A DNA stretch of 64,000 bases from Streptomyces vilmorinianum (GCF_005517195.1 NZ_CP040244.1:1444001-1508000), one strand, 5' to 3'; positions 45,132 to 54,085 are shown, numbered from the stretch's first letter. Numbers and translations: made by a program. The notes: generated by a model not told the origin, from the letters alone.

Positions 45132-46427
45132 ATGACCGCATCGCTCATCCTCGGCGCGGTCGCGCTGGTCGTGGTCGCCTGGCTGGCCGCCTGCGCCGAG
45201 GCCGGCATGGCCCGCGTCTCCAGCTTCCGTGCCGCCGAGGCCGTACGGTCCGGGCGCCGCGGCGCCGCGAAGCTCGCCCAGGTCGCCTCCGACCCCACCC
45301 GCTACCTCAACGTGGCGCTGCTCGTGCGCGTCGCCGCCGAGATGGCGGCCGGGGTCCTCGTCACGTACGCCTGCCTGGAGGAGTTCCCCGAGACCTGGGA
45401 GGCGCTGCTCGTCGCCATCGTCGTGATGGTGCTCGTCAGTTACGTCGCCGTCGGCGTCTCGCCGCGCACCATCGGCCGCCAGCACCCGCTGAACACGGCC
45501 ACCGCCGCCGCGTACGTCCTGCTGCCGCTCGCCCGGGTCATGGGCCCGATCCCGCAGCTGCTCATCCTCATCGGCAATGCGCTGACCCCCGGCAAGGGCT
45601 TCCGCAAGGGCCCCTTCGCCTCGGAGGCCGAGCTGCGGGCGATGGTCGACCTCGCCGAGCAGGAGTCGCTGATCGAGGACGAGGAGCGCCGGATGGTGCA
45701 CTCCGTCTTCGAGCTCGGCGACACGCTCGTACGGGAGGTGATGGTGCCCCGCACCGACCTCATCTGCATCGAGCGGTACAAGACCATCCGCCAGGCCCTC
45801 ACGCTCGCGCTGCGCTCCGGCTTCTCGCGGATCCCGGTCACCGGCGAGAACGAGGACGACATCGTCGGCATCGTGTATCTGAAGGACCTGGTCCGCAAGA
45901 CGCACATCAACCGCGACGCCGAGGCGGACCTCGTCTCGACGGCGATGCGTCCGGCCGCCTTCGTGCCGGACACCAAGAACGCCGGCGACCTGCTGCGCGA
46001 GATGCAGCAGGAGCGCAACCACGTCGCCGTCGTCATCGACGAGTACGGCGGCACCGCCGGGATCGTCACCATCGAGGACATCCTGGAGGAGATCGTCGGC
46101 GAGATCACCGACGAGTACGACCGCGAGCTCCCGCCGGTCCAGGAGCTGGGCGAGGACCGCTACCGGGTCACCGCCCGCCTCGACATCGGGGACCTCGGCG
46201 AGCTGTACGGATTCGGCCCGGACGAGTACGACGACGAGGACGTGGAGACCGTCGGCGGACTGCTCGCCAAGGCGCTGGGCCGGGTGCCGATCGCGGGTGC
46301 CAAGGCGGTCGTGGAGCTGCCCGACGGGCGCTCGCTGCGGCTGACGGCCGAGTCCCCCGCGGGCCGGCGGAACAAGATCGTGACAGTGCTCGTGGAACCC
46401 GTGGCCGTCGGAGGAGAAGCCGGATGA
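45132..46427 (+). CDS. CNNM/CorC (hemolysin-like) transporter with CBS pair
   Basis: A 431-residue membrane protein. The N-terminal DUF21/CNNM domain (1-170) has four hydrophobic segments with ACAEAGMARVSSFRAAEAV and VGVSPRTIGRQHP. Then come two CBS domains (EVMVPRTDLICIERYKTIRQ and MRPAAFVPDTKNAGDLLREM, ending DEYGGTAGIVTIEDILEEIV) and a C-terminal CorC/HlyC domain (DRYRVTARLDIGDLGELYG). Homologues export Mg2+ or Co2+, or modulate cation balance; the hemolysin label is historic. The phoH-ybeY-CNNM order is also that of mycobacteria. Stop overlaps the next start. Confidence 0.92.
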   Translation: MTASLILGAVALVVVAWLAACAEAGMARVSSFRAAEAVRSGRRGAAKLAQVASDPTRYLNVALLVRVAAEMAAGVLVTYACLEEFPETWEALLVAIVVMVLVSYVAVGVSPRTIGRQHPLNTATAAAYVLLPLARVMGPIPQLLILIGNALTPGKGFRKGPFASEAELRAMVDLAEQESLIEDEERRMVHSVFELGDTLVREVMVPRTDLICIERYKTIRQALTLALRSGFSRIPVTGENEDDIVGIVYLKDLVRKTHINRDAEADLVSTAMRPAAFVPDTKNAGDLLREMQQERNHVAVVIDEYGGTAGIVTIEDILEEIVGEITDEYDRELPPVQELGEDRYRVTARLDIGDLGELYGFGPDEYDDEDVETVGGLLAKALGRVPIAGAKAVVELPDGRSLRLTAESPAGRRNKIVTVLVEPVAVGGEAG

Positions 46428-46777
46428 CGCCCGACCAGCTGCGCGCCTTCTGCCTGGAGTTCAACGACGCGACGGAGGAGTTCCCCTTCGGGCCGGACAC
46501 CTCCGTCTTCAAGGTCGCCGGAAAGATGTTCGCGCTGTCCTGGCTCGACGGCCGTCCGCTGCGGGTCAACCTCAAGTGCGATCCGGAGGAGGCGGTACGG
46601 CTCCGGGAGGAGTATCCGGCCATCGCCCCCGGCTACCACATGAACAAGCGCCACTGGAACACGGTGACCGTCGGCGGGCTCCCGGACCGGATGGTCCGGG
46701 AGCTCATCGAGGACTCGTACGACCTGGTGGTCGACGGGCTTCCGAAGGCGGTACGGCTCCGCCTCGACCGGCCGTAG
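46424..46777 (+). CDS. MmcQ/YjbR family DNA-binding-like protein
   Basis: A 117-residue protein of the MmcQ/YjbR family: LRAFCLEFNDATEEFPFGPD, VFKVAGKMFALSW, VNLKCDPEEAVRLREEYPAI, PGYHMNKRHWNTV and a C-terminal DLVVDGLPKAV. The fold is CyaY-like or double-wing; the biochemical role is unknown. It starts within the preceding stop (ATGA). Its stop codon and the adjacent 15 bases are imperfectly repeated twice downstream (46775-46825). Confidence 0.9.
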   Translation: MTPDQLRAFCLEFNDATEEFPFGPDTSVFKVAGKMFALSWLDGRPLRVNLKCDPEEAVRLREEYPAIAPGYHMNKRHWNTVTVGGLPDRMVRELIEDSYDLVVDGLPKAVRLRLDRP

Positions 46778-46825
46778 CCCGCCACCGGCCATAGCCCGCC
46801 ACCGCGCCATAGCCCGCCCCCGGCC
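46775..46825 (+). repeat. Short tandem repeat at the mmcQ-like stop codon
   Basis: Three imperfect units of TAGCCCGCCACCGGCCA (46775-46791, 46792-46809, 46810-46825), the first containing the stop of the upstream gene. Probably slippage. Confidence 0.6.
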
Positions 46826-46849
46826 GTGGCTCAGGACTGCTCAGGACTG

Positions 46850-48241
46850 TCAGGACCGCCGCCGCAGGCCCAGGGCGACCAGAACCGCCGTCCCGAGCAC
46901 GATCGCCGTGTCCAGGGCGAGGACCGTGCGGACACCTCCGTACAGGTCCCCGCCCGTGGTCGCGAGGACGCCGAGCAGCGGGATGCCGACGGTGAGGCCG
47001 ACCTGCTGGGTCGTGGTCACCAGACCGGTCGCCAGACCCTGCTCCGCGTCCGGGACACCGGAGGTGACGGTCAGCCCGTACGCGATGATCGCGCCGAGGT
47101 GGCACATGGACGCCAGGGAGACGGCGACCCCGGCGAGCAGCGCGCCCGATTCGGCGCCGATGCCGAGCAGCGCACCGGTGAGCAGGCCCTGGCCCGCGAG
47201 CGAGAGCACCAGGGTGCGGCGGGCGCCGATCCGGCCGATCACCTTCGGGGCGAGCGTCCCGGCGAAGACCGACAGGACGCCCTGCACGCCGAAGACCAGA
47301 CCGGTGGCGAAGGACGAGAGCCCCAGCGTCTCCTGCAGATACAGCGTCAGCACGAAGACGACCGTGGACATCATCGAGAAGGTGACGAGCCCGCCCAGGT
47401 TGCCGAAGGCCACCGTGCCCCGCCGCAGCATCGGCAGTGACACGAGCGGGGCCGCGCTGCGGGACTCGACGACCACGAAGGCGGCGAGGAGCAGCACCCC
47501 GAGGACCAGGGTGACCAGCACGTCCGCGCCGCCGAAGCCGCGCTCGGCCGCCGTCGACAGGGCGTAGATCACGGCGAGCAGACCGCCGGTGACGGTCACC
47601 GCGCCCGGCACGTCGAGCCGGGGCCGGTCCGGGGTGCGGGACTCGGGCAGCAGGCCGGGGGCCAGGGGCAGCACGATCAGGGAGAAGAGGGCCAGCAGGC
47701 CCATGGTGGAGCGCCAGCCGAGCGTGTCGGTCATGACCCCGCCCAGGATCATGCCGACGGTGAAGCCCAGCGAGAGCAGCGTGCCGGAGATGCCGAGCGC
47801 CCGGTCCCGCAGCGGCCCCTCCGGGAAGGTCGTGGTCAGCAGGGACATGCCGGTCGGCACGATCGCCGCCGCGCCGAGGCCCTGCAGGGCGCGCCCGGCG
47901 AGGAACGAGGCCGGGTCCCAGGCGAAGGTGGCGAGCAGCGAGGCGGCGCCGAAAAGCGCGAGGCCCGCGAGGAACAGCTTCTTGCGCCCGTACAGATCGC
48001 CGATCCGGCCGGACAGCAGCAGGAAGCCGCCGGACGGCAGGGCGAAGGCGGTCACCGCCCACTGGAGGGCGGAGTGGCTCAGGCCGAGGTCGGCGCCGAG
48101 GACCGGCAGCGCCACGTTCAGGACGGAGAAGTCGAGCGCCACCATGAACTGGGCGGCGCACAGGACGACGAGGATGAGCCGGGCGCGGCCGGTCAGGGTC
48201 GGGGGAGCGGAGGCGGTCGGGGGAGAGGTGACGGTTGCCAT
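46850..48241 (-). CDS. MFS transporter, DHA2-type
   Basis: A 463-residue exporter with about 14 hydrophobic helices. The first helix reads LCAAQFMVALDFSVLNVALP (DHA2 signature), then LLSGRIGDLYGRKKLFLAGL (motif A) and GRALQGLGAAAIVPTGMSLL. It is divergent from an XRE regulator 92 bases away, repeating the arrangement at 978-3374. ATG 48241 is used; GTG 48247 is equally possible since GGGAG lies 10 or 4 bases upstream respectively. Substrate unknown, probably a drug-like molecule. Confidence 0.88.
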   Translation of the reverse strand: MATVTSPPTASAPPTLTGRARLILVVLCAAQFMVALDFSVLNVALPVLGADLGLSHSALQWAVTAFALPSGGFLLLSGRIGDLYGRKKLFLAGLALFGAASLLATFAWDPASFLAGRALQGLGAAAIVPTGMSLLTTTFPEGPLRDRALGISGTLLSLGFTVGMILGGVMTDTLGWRSTMGLLALFSLIVLPLAPGLLPESRTPDRPRLDVPGAVTVTGGLLAVIYALSTAAERGFGGADVLVTLVLGVLLLAAFVVVESRSAAPLVSLPMLRRGTVAFGNLGGLVTFSMMSTVVFVLTLYLQETLGLSSFATGLVFGVQGVLSVFAGTLAPKVIGRIGARRTLVLSLAGQGLLTGALLGIGAESGALLAGVAVSLASMCHLGAIIAYGLTVTSGVPDAEQGLATGLVTTTQQVGLTVGIPLLGVLATTGGDLYGGVRTVLALDTAIVLGTAVLVALGLRRRS

Positions 48242-48333
48242 GGCCACGACTCTCCCGGCGCGGGAACAAGGCTGGGGAGCGGGAACTTATCCTGTTGGTC
48301 GCACCACCAGGCATCCAGGGGGAGGAAGCACAC

Positions 48334-49221
48334 GTGGCCACAGCGGTCGAGAGCGATGACACCAAGGCGCACCGACTCGCCGAACTGCGCGAGTTCCTGA
48401 TGAGCCGTCGGGCCCGTGTCACCCCGGCCGAGGCGGGACTCCCGGACGGCGGTGCCCGCCGCCGGACCCCCGGCCTGCGCCGCGAGGAGGTCGCCGTCCT
48501 CGCGGGCGTCGGGGTCTCCTGGTACCAGTGGCTGGAGCAGGGCCGGGACATCACCGTCTCCCCGCAGGTCCTCGACGCCGTCGCCCGCGTGCTGCGGCTC
48601 AGCCCGGCCGAGCGGCGCCACCTGTACGTCCTTGCCGGCCTCAACCCGCCCGCGCCCGAAGTGGCCCCGGAGGACCGGGACATGTGCGAGGGGCTGCGAC
48701 GGCTCATCGAGGCGTGGATGCCGTTCCCGGCGCACATCATGGACGCGTACTGGAACGTCGTCCAGTACAACGAGTCCGCGTCGATCGTCCTCGGCATGCG
48801 GCCGGAGATCTCCCAGAACTGCCTGATCGCCTTCTTCACCGACCCGCTCTACCGCTCCCGGGCGGCCGACTGGGCGGAGCTCGCGCCGAAGGTCGTCGCC
48901 CAGTTCCGTGCGGCCTGCTCGGAGTGCCCGGACGACGACGGCTTCCGCGCGGTGGTGGAGGAGGCGAAGGAGGTGAGCGCGGAGTTCACCGAGCTGTGGG
49001 AGCGCCGGGACATCATGCCGGGCGGCCAGAACCGCAAGATCCTGGAGCACCCGCTCGTCGGCCCGCTGTACCTGGAGGCCACCCAACTGCGGGTGCCCGC
49101 CCGGCCCGACCTCGCGATCGTCATGCACACCCCGCTGCCGGAGGAGAAGACGGCGCGGAAGCTTCAGTGGCTGGTCTCCCCGGAGGGGCGGCGCGGGGCG
49201 ATGTATCCGGTGGCGGGCTGA
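48334..49221 (+). CDS. XRE-family transcriptional regulator with MmyB-type ligand-binding domain
   Basis: A 295-residue regulator closely matching the design of the one at 978-1829. HTH: LMSRRARVTPAEAGLPDGGA, RRRTPGLRREEVAVLAGVGV and SWYQWLEQGRDITVSPQVLD. C-terminal ligand domain: IMDAYWNVVQYNESASIVLG, RDIMPGGQNRKILEHPLVG and LYLEATQLRVPARPDLAIV. GTG at 48334 has GGGGGAGGAAG seven bases upstream, a strong ribosome-binding site. The divergent DHA2 exporter is the likely target; TGGTCGCACCA at 48296-48306 is a possible short operator. Confidence 0.9.
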   Translation: MATAVESDDTKAHRLAELREFLMSRRARVTPAEAGLPDGGARRRTPGLRREEVAVLAGVGVSWYQWLEQGRDITVSPQVLDAVARVLRLSPAERRHLYVLAGLNPPAPEVAPEDRDMCEGLRRLIEAWMPFPAHIMDAYWNVVQYNESASIVLGMRPEISQNCLIAFFTDPLYRSRAADWAELAPKVVAQFRAACSECPDDDGFRAVVEEAKEVSAEFTELWERRDIMPGGQNRKILEHPLVGPLYLEATQLRVPARPDLAIVMHTPLPEEKTARKLQWLVSPEGRRGAMYPVAG

Positions 49222-49339
49222 ACGGCACTCTGGGCGTACGGGGTGTCAGCGGGCCCGTATATTCTCCTCGCGATCCGGCCGTCCCCCACCGGTGCCGGGT
49301 TGTCCCATCACCCTCGTACCCGCAAAGGGCTCATTCACC

Positions 49340-50068
49340 ATGCGCACTCGCATTCGCCACGGACTGGCCGCCGCTCTCGCCGTCTCCGCGCTCTCGCTGA
49401 CCGCCGCGTGCGGTGGCGGCGCCGCCAAGGACGACGCGAAGAAGGACAAGTCGGCCGACAAGCCGGCCGCCGAGCAGACCACGTCCGCGGCGCCCGCGCC
49501 CGCCACGCCGCTGACGGCCGCCCAGATGAAGGCCGCCGTCCTGGAGGCCAAGGACCTGCCGTCGGGCTGGACGGCCAGCAAGGCCACGTCGGATCCGACC
49601 AAGGTGACGGCGGACAAGCCCGAGTGCCAGCCGCTCGCCAGTCTGCTCAACTCCGAGGTCGAGGGTGCCACCATGGGCCCGGGCGCCGACTTCAAGCGCG
49701 GCAACTCCGAATCCGAGCTGAGCCAGCAGATCATGACCTTCGCCGGCACCGGCGCCGCCGACTACACCACGTCGATCGGCACCGCGCTGGGCACCTGCAC
49801 CTCGTTCGTCGCCAAGACCGACGGCGGCACGATGAACATCGACATCAAGAAGCTCACGGCCCCGCAGAGCGCCGAGGAGGCGCACGCCTTCCGGATGACG
49901 CTGAACATCGCGGAGCTCGGCATGAAGATCGAGTCGAACATCCTGGTCGCCCGCCAGGGCACCGGCGTGACCCGGCTCGCGCACCTCGCGGACGCCGCCG
50001 GCCAGAAGGAGTTCGACACCTTCGCCAAGCTCGCCGGTGACAAGCTGGCCAAGGCCGCGCAGAGCTGA
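49340..50068 (+). CDS. Putative lipoprotein
   Basis: A 242-residue secreted lipoprotein. The signal peptide MRTRIRHGLAAALAVSALSL ends at a lipobox-like LTAAC with Cys at 26, followed by GGG and a Lys/Asp/Ala-rich linker typical of cell-surface tethering. The mature domain (about 65-242) is soluble, with two internal Cys (PECQPLASLL and GTCTSFVAKT) that could form a disulphide. The fold resembles sensor-domain or PknH-like lipoproteins of actinobacteria, a loose inference. Monocistronic; start codon follows CATTCACC without a strong Shine-Dalgarno sequence. Confidence 0.85.
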   Translation: MRTRIRHGLAAALAVSALSLTAACGGGAAKDDAKKDKSADKPAAEQTTSAAPAPATPLTAAQMKAAVLEAKDLPSGWTASKATSDPTKVTADKPECQPLASLLNSEVEGATMGPGADFKRGNSESELSQQIMTFAGTGAADYTTSIGTALGTCTSFVAKTDGGTMNIDIKKLTAPQSAEEAHAFRMTLNIAELGMKIESNILVARQGTGVTRLAHLADAAGQKEFDTFAKLAGDKLAKAAQS

Positions 50069-50095
50069 CCCCGTGCCCCGACCTATGCTCGGGGC

Positions 50096-50458
50096 ATGAC
50101 ACTTAAGCGCGACCACGGCGATCTCGGCGCCGAGGACCTCAAGATCATCACGCTGGCGCGCAGCGCCCGCGCCCGCAACGGTGTGCCCGAGGGCGCGGCG
50201 GTGCGGGACGAGACCGGCCGCACGTACGTGGCGGGGACCGTGGCCCTGGAGTCGCTCAAGCTGAGCGCGCTCCAGACCGCGGTCGCGATGGCCGTGGCCA
50301 GTGGGGCCCAGTCCCTGGAGGCCGCGGCCGTCGTGTCGACGGCCGACGCCGCCTCCGACGAGGACCGCGCGGCCGTACGCGACCTCGGCGGGCCGGAGAC
50401 CCCGGTGCTGCTCGCCGGCCCCGACGGGCAGCTGCGCGCGGCGGTCACGGCGGGCTGA
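50096..50458 (+). CDS. Cytidine deaminase-fold protein lacking zinc ligands
   Basis: A 120-residue protein aligned with cytidine deaminases (DLKIITLARSARAR, then VALESLKLSALQTAVAMAVASGA). In active enzymes the second segment reads NASYGLTICAERTAV and a later PCGxC supplies two zinc ligands. Here CAE is replaced by SALQ and there is no PCxxC; the protein contains no Cys at all. It therefore cannot bind the catalytic zinc and is probably a pseudoenzyme. Mycobacteria have a similar small protein just before era, and era lies 2.6 kb downstream here. TATGCT six bases before the ATG suggests a leaderless transcript. Confidence 0.85.
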   Translation: MTLKRDHGDLGAEDLKIITLARSARARNGVPEGAAVRDETGRTYVAGTVALESLKLSALQTAVAMAVASGAQSLEAAAVVSTADAASDEDRAAVRDLGGPETPVLLAGPDGQLRAAVTAG

Positions 50459-50471
50459 GGTCCGGCGACTC

Positions 50472-50504
50472 GAAGGGGGCCCGACGGCACGTCGGGCCCC
50501 CTTC
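50472..50504 (+). terminator. Intrinsic terminator after the cytidine deaminase-like gene
   Basis: Perfect 15-bp stem (50472-50486 with 50490-50504) with loop GCA, 13 bases after the stop codon. Confidence 0.8.
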
Positions 50505-50587
50505 ACGTGGTGGTCCGGTCCCGGAGGGCGGAGTCCCGCACGATCGCTCTCCGTGCTGACCAGGTAAAACGTCGATCTTGACAGTAT

Positions 50588-50602
50588 CTGATGGGTCATC
50601 AG
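50588..50602. promoter_or_regulatory. Palindrome upstream of the WxL gene
   Basis: CTGATG-GGT-CATCAG, a perfect six-base inverted repeat 83 bases before the WxL start, in the 226-base gap after the terminator. Possible operator or part of a promoter. Confidence 0.4.
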
Positions 50603-50684
50603 TCGGCGCATTTCGATTCCATTGACTTCTCTTGACGCCCGGCCGTCAATGGCGCCCTCTCATCCCTCAGGAGGGGGCACACAC

Positions 50685-52028
50685 ATGGCACACTCGCGAA
50701 CCCGGACGGGGACCCGAAGACAGCGCTGGACCGCCGTCCTCGGCGCCGCCGCCCTCGCGGTCGCCGCCGGCGGCGCACTGGCCGCTCCGGCCGGCGCCCT
50801 GACGACCGCGTCCCAGGCGGTGGACTTCCCCACGCACTGCGTCCCGCCGCCGATCGCCGGCATCCCGCCCATCGACGGCACCACGACCGCGGAGATCACC
50901 GTCGACAAGCCCACCCCCAAGGTCGGCGAGACGGTCACCGTCACCTACACGGTCACCAAACCGGCCGCGTCCAACCCGGTCGACCTGGCCCTCCCGGCCG
51001 ACATCATGACCCCGACCGGCAAGGTCGTCCTCGGCGGCGCCCAGACCGGCGCGGTCACCGTCGCCGGCCCCAAGAAGAACGACCCCGTCCCCGGCAAGGG
51101 CTCCTTCCCGCCGTTCTCGATGACCGGCACGTTCACGGTCACCGAGCCCGGCTCGATCACCCTCTCGCCCGGCGACTACAACATCCACACCAGCTACCTC
51201 ATGGAGCTGGACACCCCCTGTACGGTCACCAACCCGCCCGCCCCCGTCTCCGAGACGATCACGGCGAGCGAGCAGCCGGGCGCCAACGAGCGGAACATCT
51301 CGCTCGGCACGGCCTCCGGCGCACCCGGCGTCCGGGTCACCGTGACCGGCGCCAAGTTCACCCCGCTCGCCGAGGTCACCGTCGTCGGCCGGGCCGGCGC
51401 GGCGGAGACCGCCGACCGGATGACCGTCACGACCGACAGCGAGGGCGGGTTCGCCGCCCGCCTGATGGTCAACGACAAGGCGACCACCGGGATCGTGGCG
51501 TACGAAGGGGCGGCCTGGGACCCGGAGAAGGGCGCGGGGCCTGCCGCGTACACGGTCATCGACGACACCCCGCAGCCGCCGAACAGCCAGAAGCTCGACG
51601 CGGCCGTCATGGCGGGCGAACTGTCGATGACCCAGGCCGGTGACTCGGTCCAGCTGTCGTCCGTGAACTTCGGTCAGGGCGGCGCGGCGACCGGCGACCT
51701 GAAGACGGTGACGGTCAAGGACTTCCGCGGCGGCCCCGCGGGCTGGTCCCTGACCGGCAAGGTCACCGACTTCACCGGACCGGACGGCTCCATCGGCGCC
51801 GGACAGCTCAGCTGGACCCCTGCCTGCACCACCAAGGCCGGCAGCCCCAGCACCTGCGTCCCCGGCTCCGCCGGAACGGTCGGCAGCGGCGGGGCGACCC
51901 TCGCCTCGACCCCTAACGGCACGCTCACCGGCGGCGAGTTCACCGTCGACGCCAAGGTCTCCCTGAACGTCCCGGCGTTCACGGCACCGGGCGCGTACGC
52001 GGGCGTCCTGACCCTGACGCTCAGCTGA
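50685..52028 (+). CDS. Secreted WxL-domain-like protein
   Basis: A 447-residue exported protein. A twin-Arg-free signal peptide (RQRWTAVLGAAALAVAAGGA ending near ALAAPAGA) precedes beta-sandwich-like regions (TTAEITVDKPTPKVGETVTV and SLGTASGAPGVRVTVTGAKF). The C-terminal 120 residues look like a WxL domain: GGPAGWSLTGKVTDFTGPDG with Trp354-Ser-Leu, then GAGQLSWTPAC and a terminal GAYAGVLTLTLS. WxL domains bind peptidoglycan non-covalently in Firmicutes; the second WxL motif is degenerate here (LTL without Trp). AGGAGGGGG lies seven bases before ATG 50685. The next gene is a DUF916-like partner, which strengthens the call. Confidence 0.78.
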   Translation: MAHSRTRTGTRRQRWTAVLGAAALAVAAGGALAAPAGALTTASQAVDFPTHCVPPPIAGIPPIDGTTTAEITVDKPTPKVGETVTVTYTVTKPAASNPVDLALPADIMTPTGKVVLGGAQTGAVTVAGPKKNDPVPGKGSFPPFSMTGTFTVTEPGSITLSPGDYNIHTSYLMELDTPCTVTNPPAPVSETITASEQPGANERNISLGTASGAPGVRVTVTGAKFTPLAEVTVVGRAGAAETADRMTVTTDSEGGFAARLMVNDKATTGIVAYEGAAWDPEKGAGPAAYTVIDDTPQPPNSQKLDAAVMAGELSMTQAGDSVQLSSVNFGQGGAATGDLKTVTVKDFRGGPAGWSLTGKVTDFTGPDGSIGAGQLSWTPACTTKAGSPSTCVPGSAGTVGSGGATLASTPNGTLTGGEFTVDAKVSLNVPAFTAPGAYAGVLTLTLS

Positions 52029-52045
52029 ACGCGATCCACACACCA

Positions 52046-52075
52046 GCGGGCCGGGCGCGCACCCGGTCGGCCCGC
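52046..52075 (+). terminator. Hairpin between the WxL and DUF916-like genes
   Basis: GCGGGCC (52046-52052) pairs with GGCCCGC (52069-52075), with further pairing inside and no T-run. It may attenuate transcription into the second gene rather than end it. Confidence 0.4.
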
Positions 52076-52101
52076 TCCGACCCCGGGGGGTTCACCGCAC
52101 C

Positions 52102-53043
52102 GTGCGCAGGAAGCTGTACGTCCTCGTCCTCACCGCCACCCTCGTCCTGCTCGGCGCGCCCGCCGCGCCTGCCGCCGAGAACGGCGAGTGGGCCGTCCAT
52201 CCGGCCGCCTCCCAGCTCGGGAGCCGGCCGTACTTCTATCTCTCCGCGGACCCCGGCACGACCCTGACCGACCAGGTCACCGTCACGAACAAGACCGGCG
52301 CCCCGCTCACCTTCCGCGTCTACGGCGCCGACGCCTACAACACCGAACGCGACGGCGGCTTCGCCGTCCGCACCCAGCAGGAGAGGCAGACCGGCGCCGG
52401 CGCCTGGATCACGCCGCAGCGCACCCGCGTCACCGTCCCGCCCCGCTCCTCCGTCACCGTGCCCTTCACCCTCGCCGTCCCCGCCGACGCCGAGCCCGGC
52501 GACCACCCCGGCGCCGTCGTCGCCCTCGACGAACGCATCGAGGCCGGCGGCGGCTCCGTGGCCGTCGGCGTGCAGCGTGCCGTCGGAGCCAGGGTCTACC
52601 TGCGGGTCAACGGCCCCACCGTCCCCGCCCTCGCCGTCGAGGACGTCACCCTCGACCAGGACCGGCCGCTCGTCCCCGGGACCCGTACGAGCACCGCCCT
52701 CATCTCGTACACCCTGCACAACCGCGGCAACGTCACCCTCAACCCCAAGGTCGCCCTGCGGGCCGAGGGAGTCTTCGGCCGCACCCTGCTCGACCGCGAC
52801 CTGGCGGCGATCCCCTCCGAGCTGCTGCCCCGCCAGAAGATCCGGCTCACCGAGCGGTGGACGGGATCACCGCAGTTCGACTGGGGTGAGGTGACCCTCA
52901 CGGCCACCGCGAAGGACGTACGGGAGTCCGGGCGCGCCTCCTTCCTCGCACTGCCCTGGCTCGCCGCCGCGGCCGTGCTCGGTGGGGGAGCGGCGGCCCT
53001 CGTGGGGCTGTGGGTGAGGCGGCGCCGGGCACTGAGTACGTGA
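52102..53043 (+). CDS. WxL-interacting (DUF916/DUF3324-like) membrane-anchored protein
   Basis: A 313-residue protein with signal peptide (MRRKLYVLVLTATLVLLGAP), two extracellular Ig-like domains and a C-terminal membrane helix (LPWLAAAAVLGGGAAALVGL) with a basic tail (WVRRRRALST). The first domain has PYFYLSADPGTTLTDQVTVT and FRVYGADAYNTERDGGFAV, which match the peptidoglycan-binding WxIP (DUF916) pattern in Firmicutes wpe operons. The pairing with a WxL protein is known there; in Streptomyces it is little described. GTG at 52102. It would sit at the membrane facing the wall. Confidence 0.78.
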   Translation: MRRKLYVLVLTATLVLLGAPAAPAAENGEWAVHPAASQLGSRPYFYLSADPGTTLTDQVTVTNKTGAPLTFRVYGADAYNTERDGGFAVRTQQERQTGAGAWITPQRTRVTVPPRSSVTVPFTLAVPADAEPGDHPGAVVALDERIEAGGGSVAVGVQRAVGARVYLRVNGPTVPALAVEDVTLDQDRPLVPGTRTSTALISYTLHNRGNVTLNPKVALRAEGVFGRTLLDRDLAAIPSELLPRQKIRLTERWTGSPQFDWGEVTLTATAKDVRESGRASFLALPWLAAAAVLGGGAAALVGLWVRRRRALST

Positions 53044-53073
53044 CGGCGTCCCGCATCGGGGAGAATGGCCCCC

Positions 53074-54015
53074 ATGAGCGCTCGTAACCAAGAATCCGAA
53101 GCCGTCCACCGGGCCGGCTTCGCCTGCTTCGTCGGCCGCCCCAACGCGGGCAAGTCCACCCTCACGAACGCTCTGGTCGGCCAGAAGGTGGCGATCACCT
53201 CCAACCGGCCCCAGACCACCCGGCACACCGTGCGCGGCATCGTGCACCGTCCGGACGCGCAGCTGATCCTCGTGGACACGCCCGGCCTCCACAAGCCGCG
53301 CACCCTCCTCGGGGAGCGCCTCAACGACGTCGTGCGCACGACATGGGCCGAGGTCGACGTGATCGGCTTCTGTCTGCCCGCCGACCAGAAGCTCGGCCCG
53401 GGCGACCGCTTCATCGCCAAGGAGCTCGCCGGGATCAAGAAGACCCCGAAGGTCGCGATCGTCACCAAGACCGACCTGGTCGACTCCAAGACGCTCGCCG
53501 AGCAGCTCATCGCCGTCGACCAGCTCGGCAAGGAGCTGGGCTTCGAGTGGCAGCAGATCGTGCCGGTGTCGGCCGTGGGCGACACGCAGGTCCAGCTGGT
53601 CGCCGACCTGCTGATCCCGCTCCTGCCGGAGTCCCCGCCGCTCTACCCCGAGGGCGACCTCACCGACGAGCCGGAGCAGGTGATGGTCGCGGAGCTGATC
53701 CGCGAGGCCGCCCTGGAAGGCGTACGGGACGAGCTGCCGCACTCGATCGCGGTGGTCGTCGAGGAGATGATCCCCCGCGAGGACCGCCCGGCGGACCGGC
53801 CGCTGCTCGACATCCACGCGAACGTCTACATCGAGCGCCCCAGCCAGAAGGGGATCATCATCGGCCCGAAGGGCAAGCGCCTGAAGGAGGTCGGGATGAA
53901 GTCCCGCAAGCACATCGAGGCGCTGCTCGGCACCCCGGTCTTCCTCGACCTGCACGTCAAGGTCGCGAAGGACTGGCAGCGGGACCCCAAGCAGCTGAGG
54001 AAGCTCGGCTTCTAG
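53074..54015 (+). CDS. era: GTPase Era
   Basis: A 313-residue GTPase for 30S ribosome assembly. G1 is GRPNAGKS (21-28), G2 region NRPQTTRHTVRGI, G3 DTPGLHKP, G4 TKTDLVD, and the C-terminal KH domain has IHANVYIERPSQKGIIIGPK followed by GKRLKEVG, which binds the 3' end of 16S rRNA. With phoH, ybeY and the deaminase-like protein it forms the conserved ribosome-maturation neighbourhood. ATG 53074 has GAGAAT seven bases upstream and no Shine-Dalgarno sequence. Confidence 0.97.
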   Translation: MSARNQESEAVHRAGFACFVGRPNAGKSTLTNALVGQKVAITSNRPQTTRHTVRGIVHRPDAQLILVDTPGLHKPRTLLGERLNDVVRTTWAEVDVIGFCLPADQKLGPGDRFIAKELAGIKKTPKVAIVTKTDLVDSKTLAEQLIAVDQLGKELGFEWQQIVPVSAVGDTQVQLVADLLIPLLPESPPLYPEGDLTDEPEQVMVAELIREAALEGVRDELPHSIAVVVEEMIPREDRPADRPLLDIHANVYIERPSQKGIIIGPKGKRLKEVGMKSRKHIEALLGTPVFLDLHVKVAKDWQRDPKQLRKLGF

Positions 54016-54085
54016 CTCGCCCGGCACCCTCCGGCCGGAGGGCGGCGCCCGCGAGGCCCCCTCGGGCCTCTCGGCGCGAGGGAGG

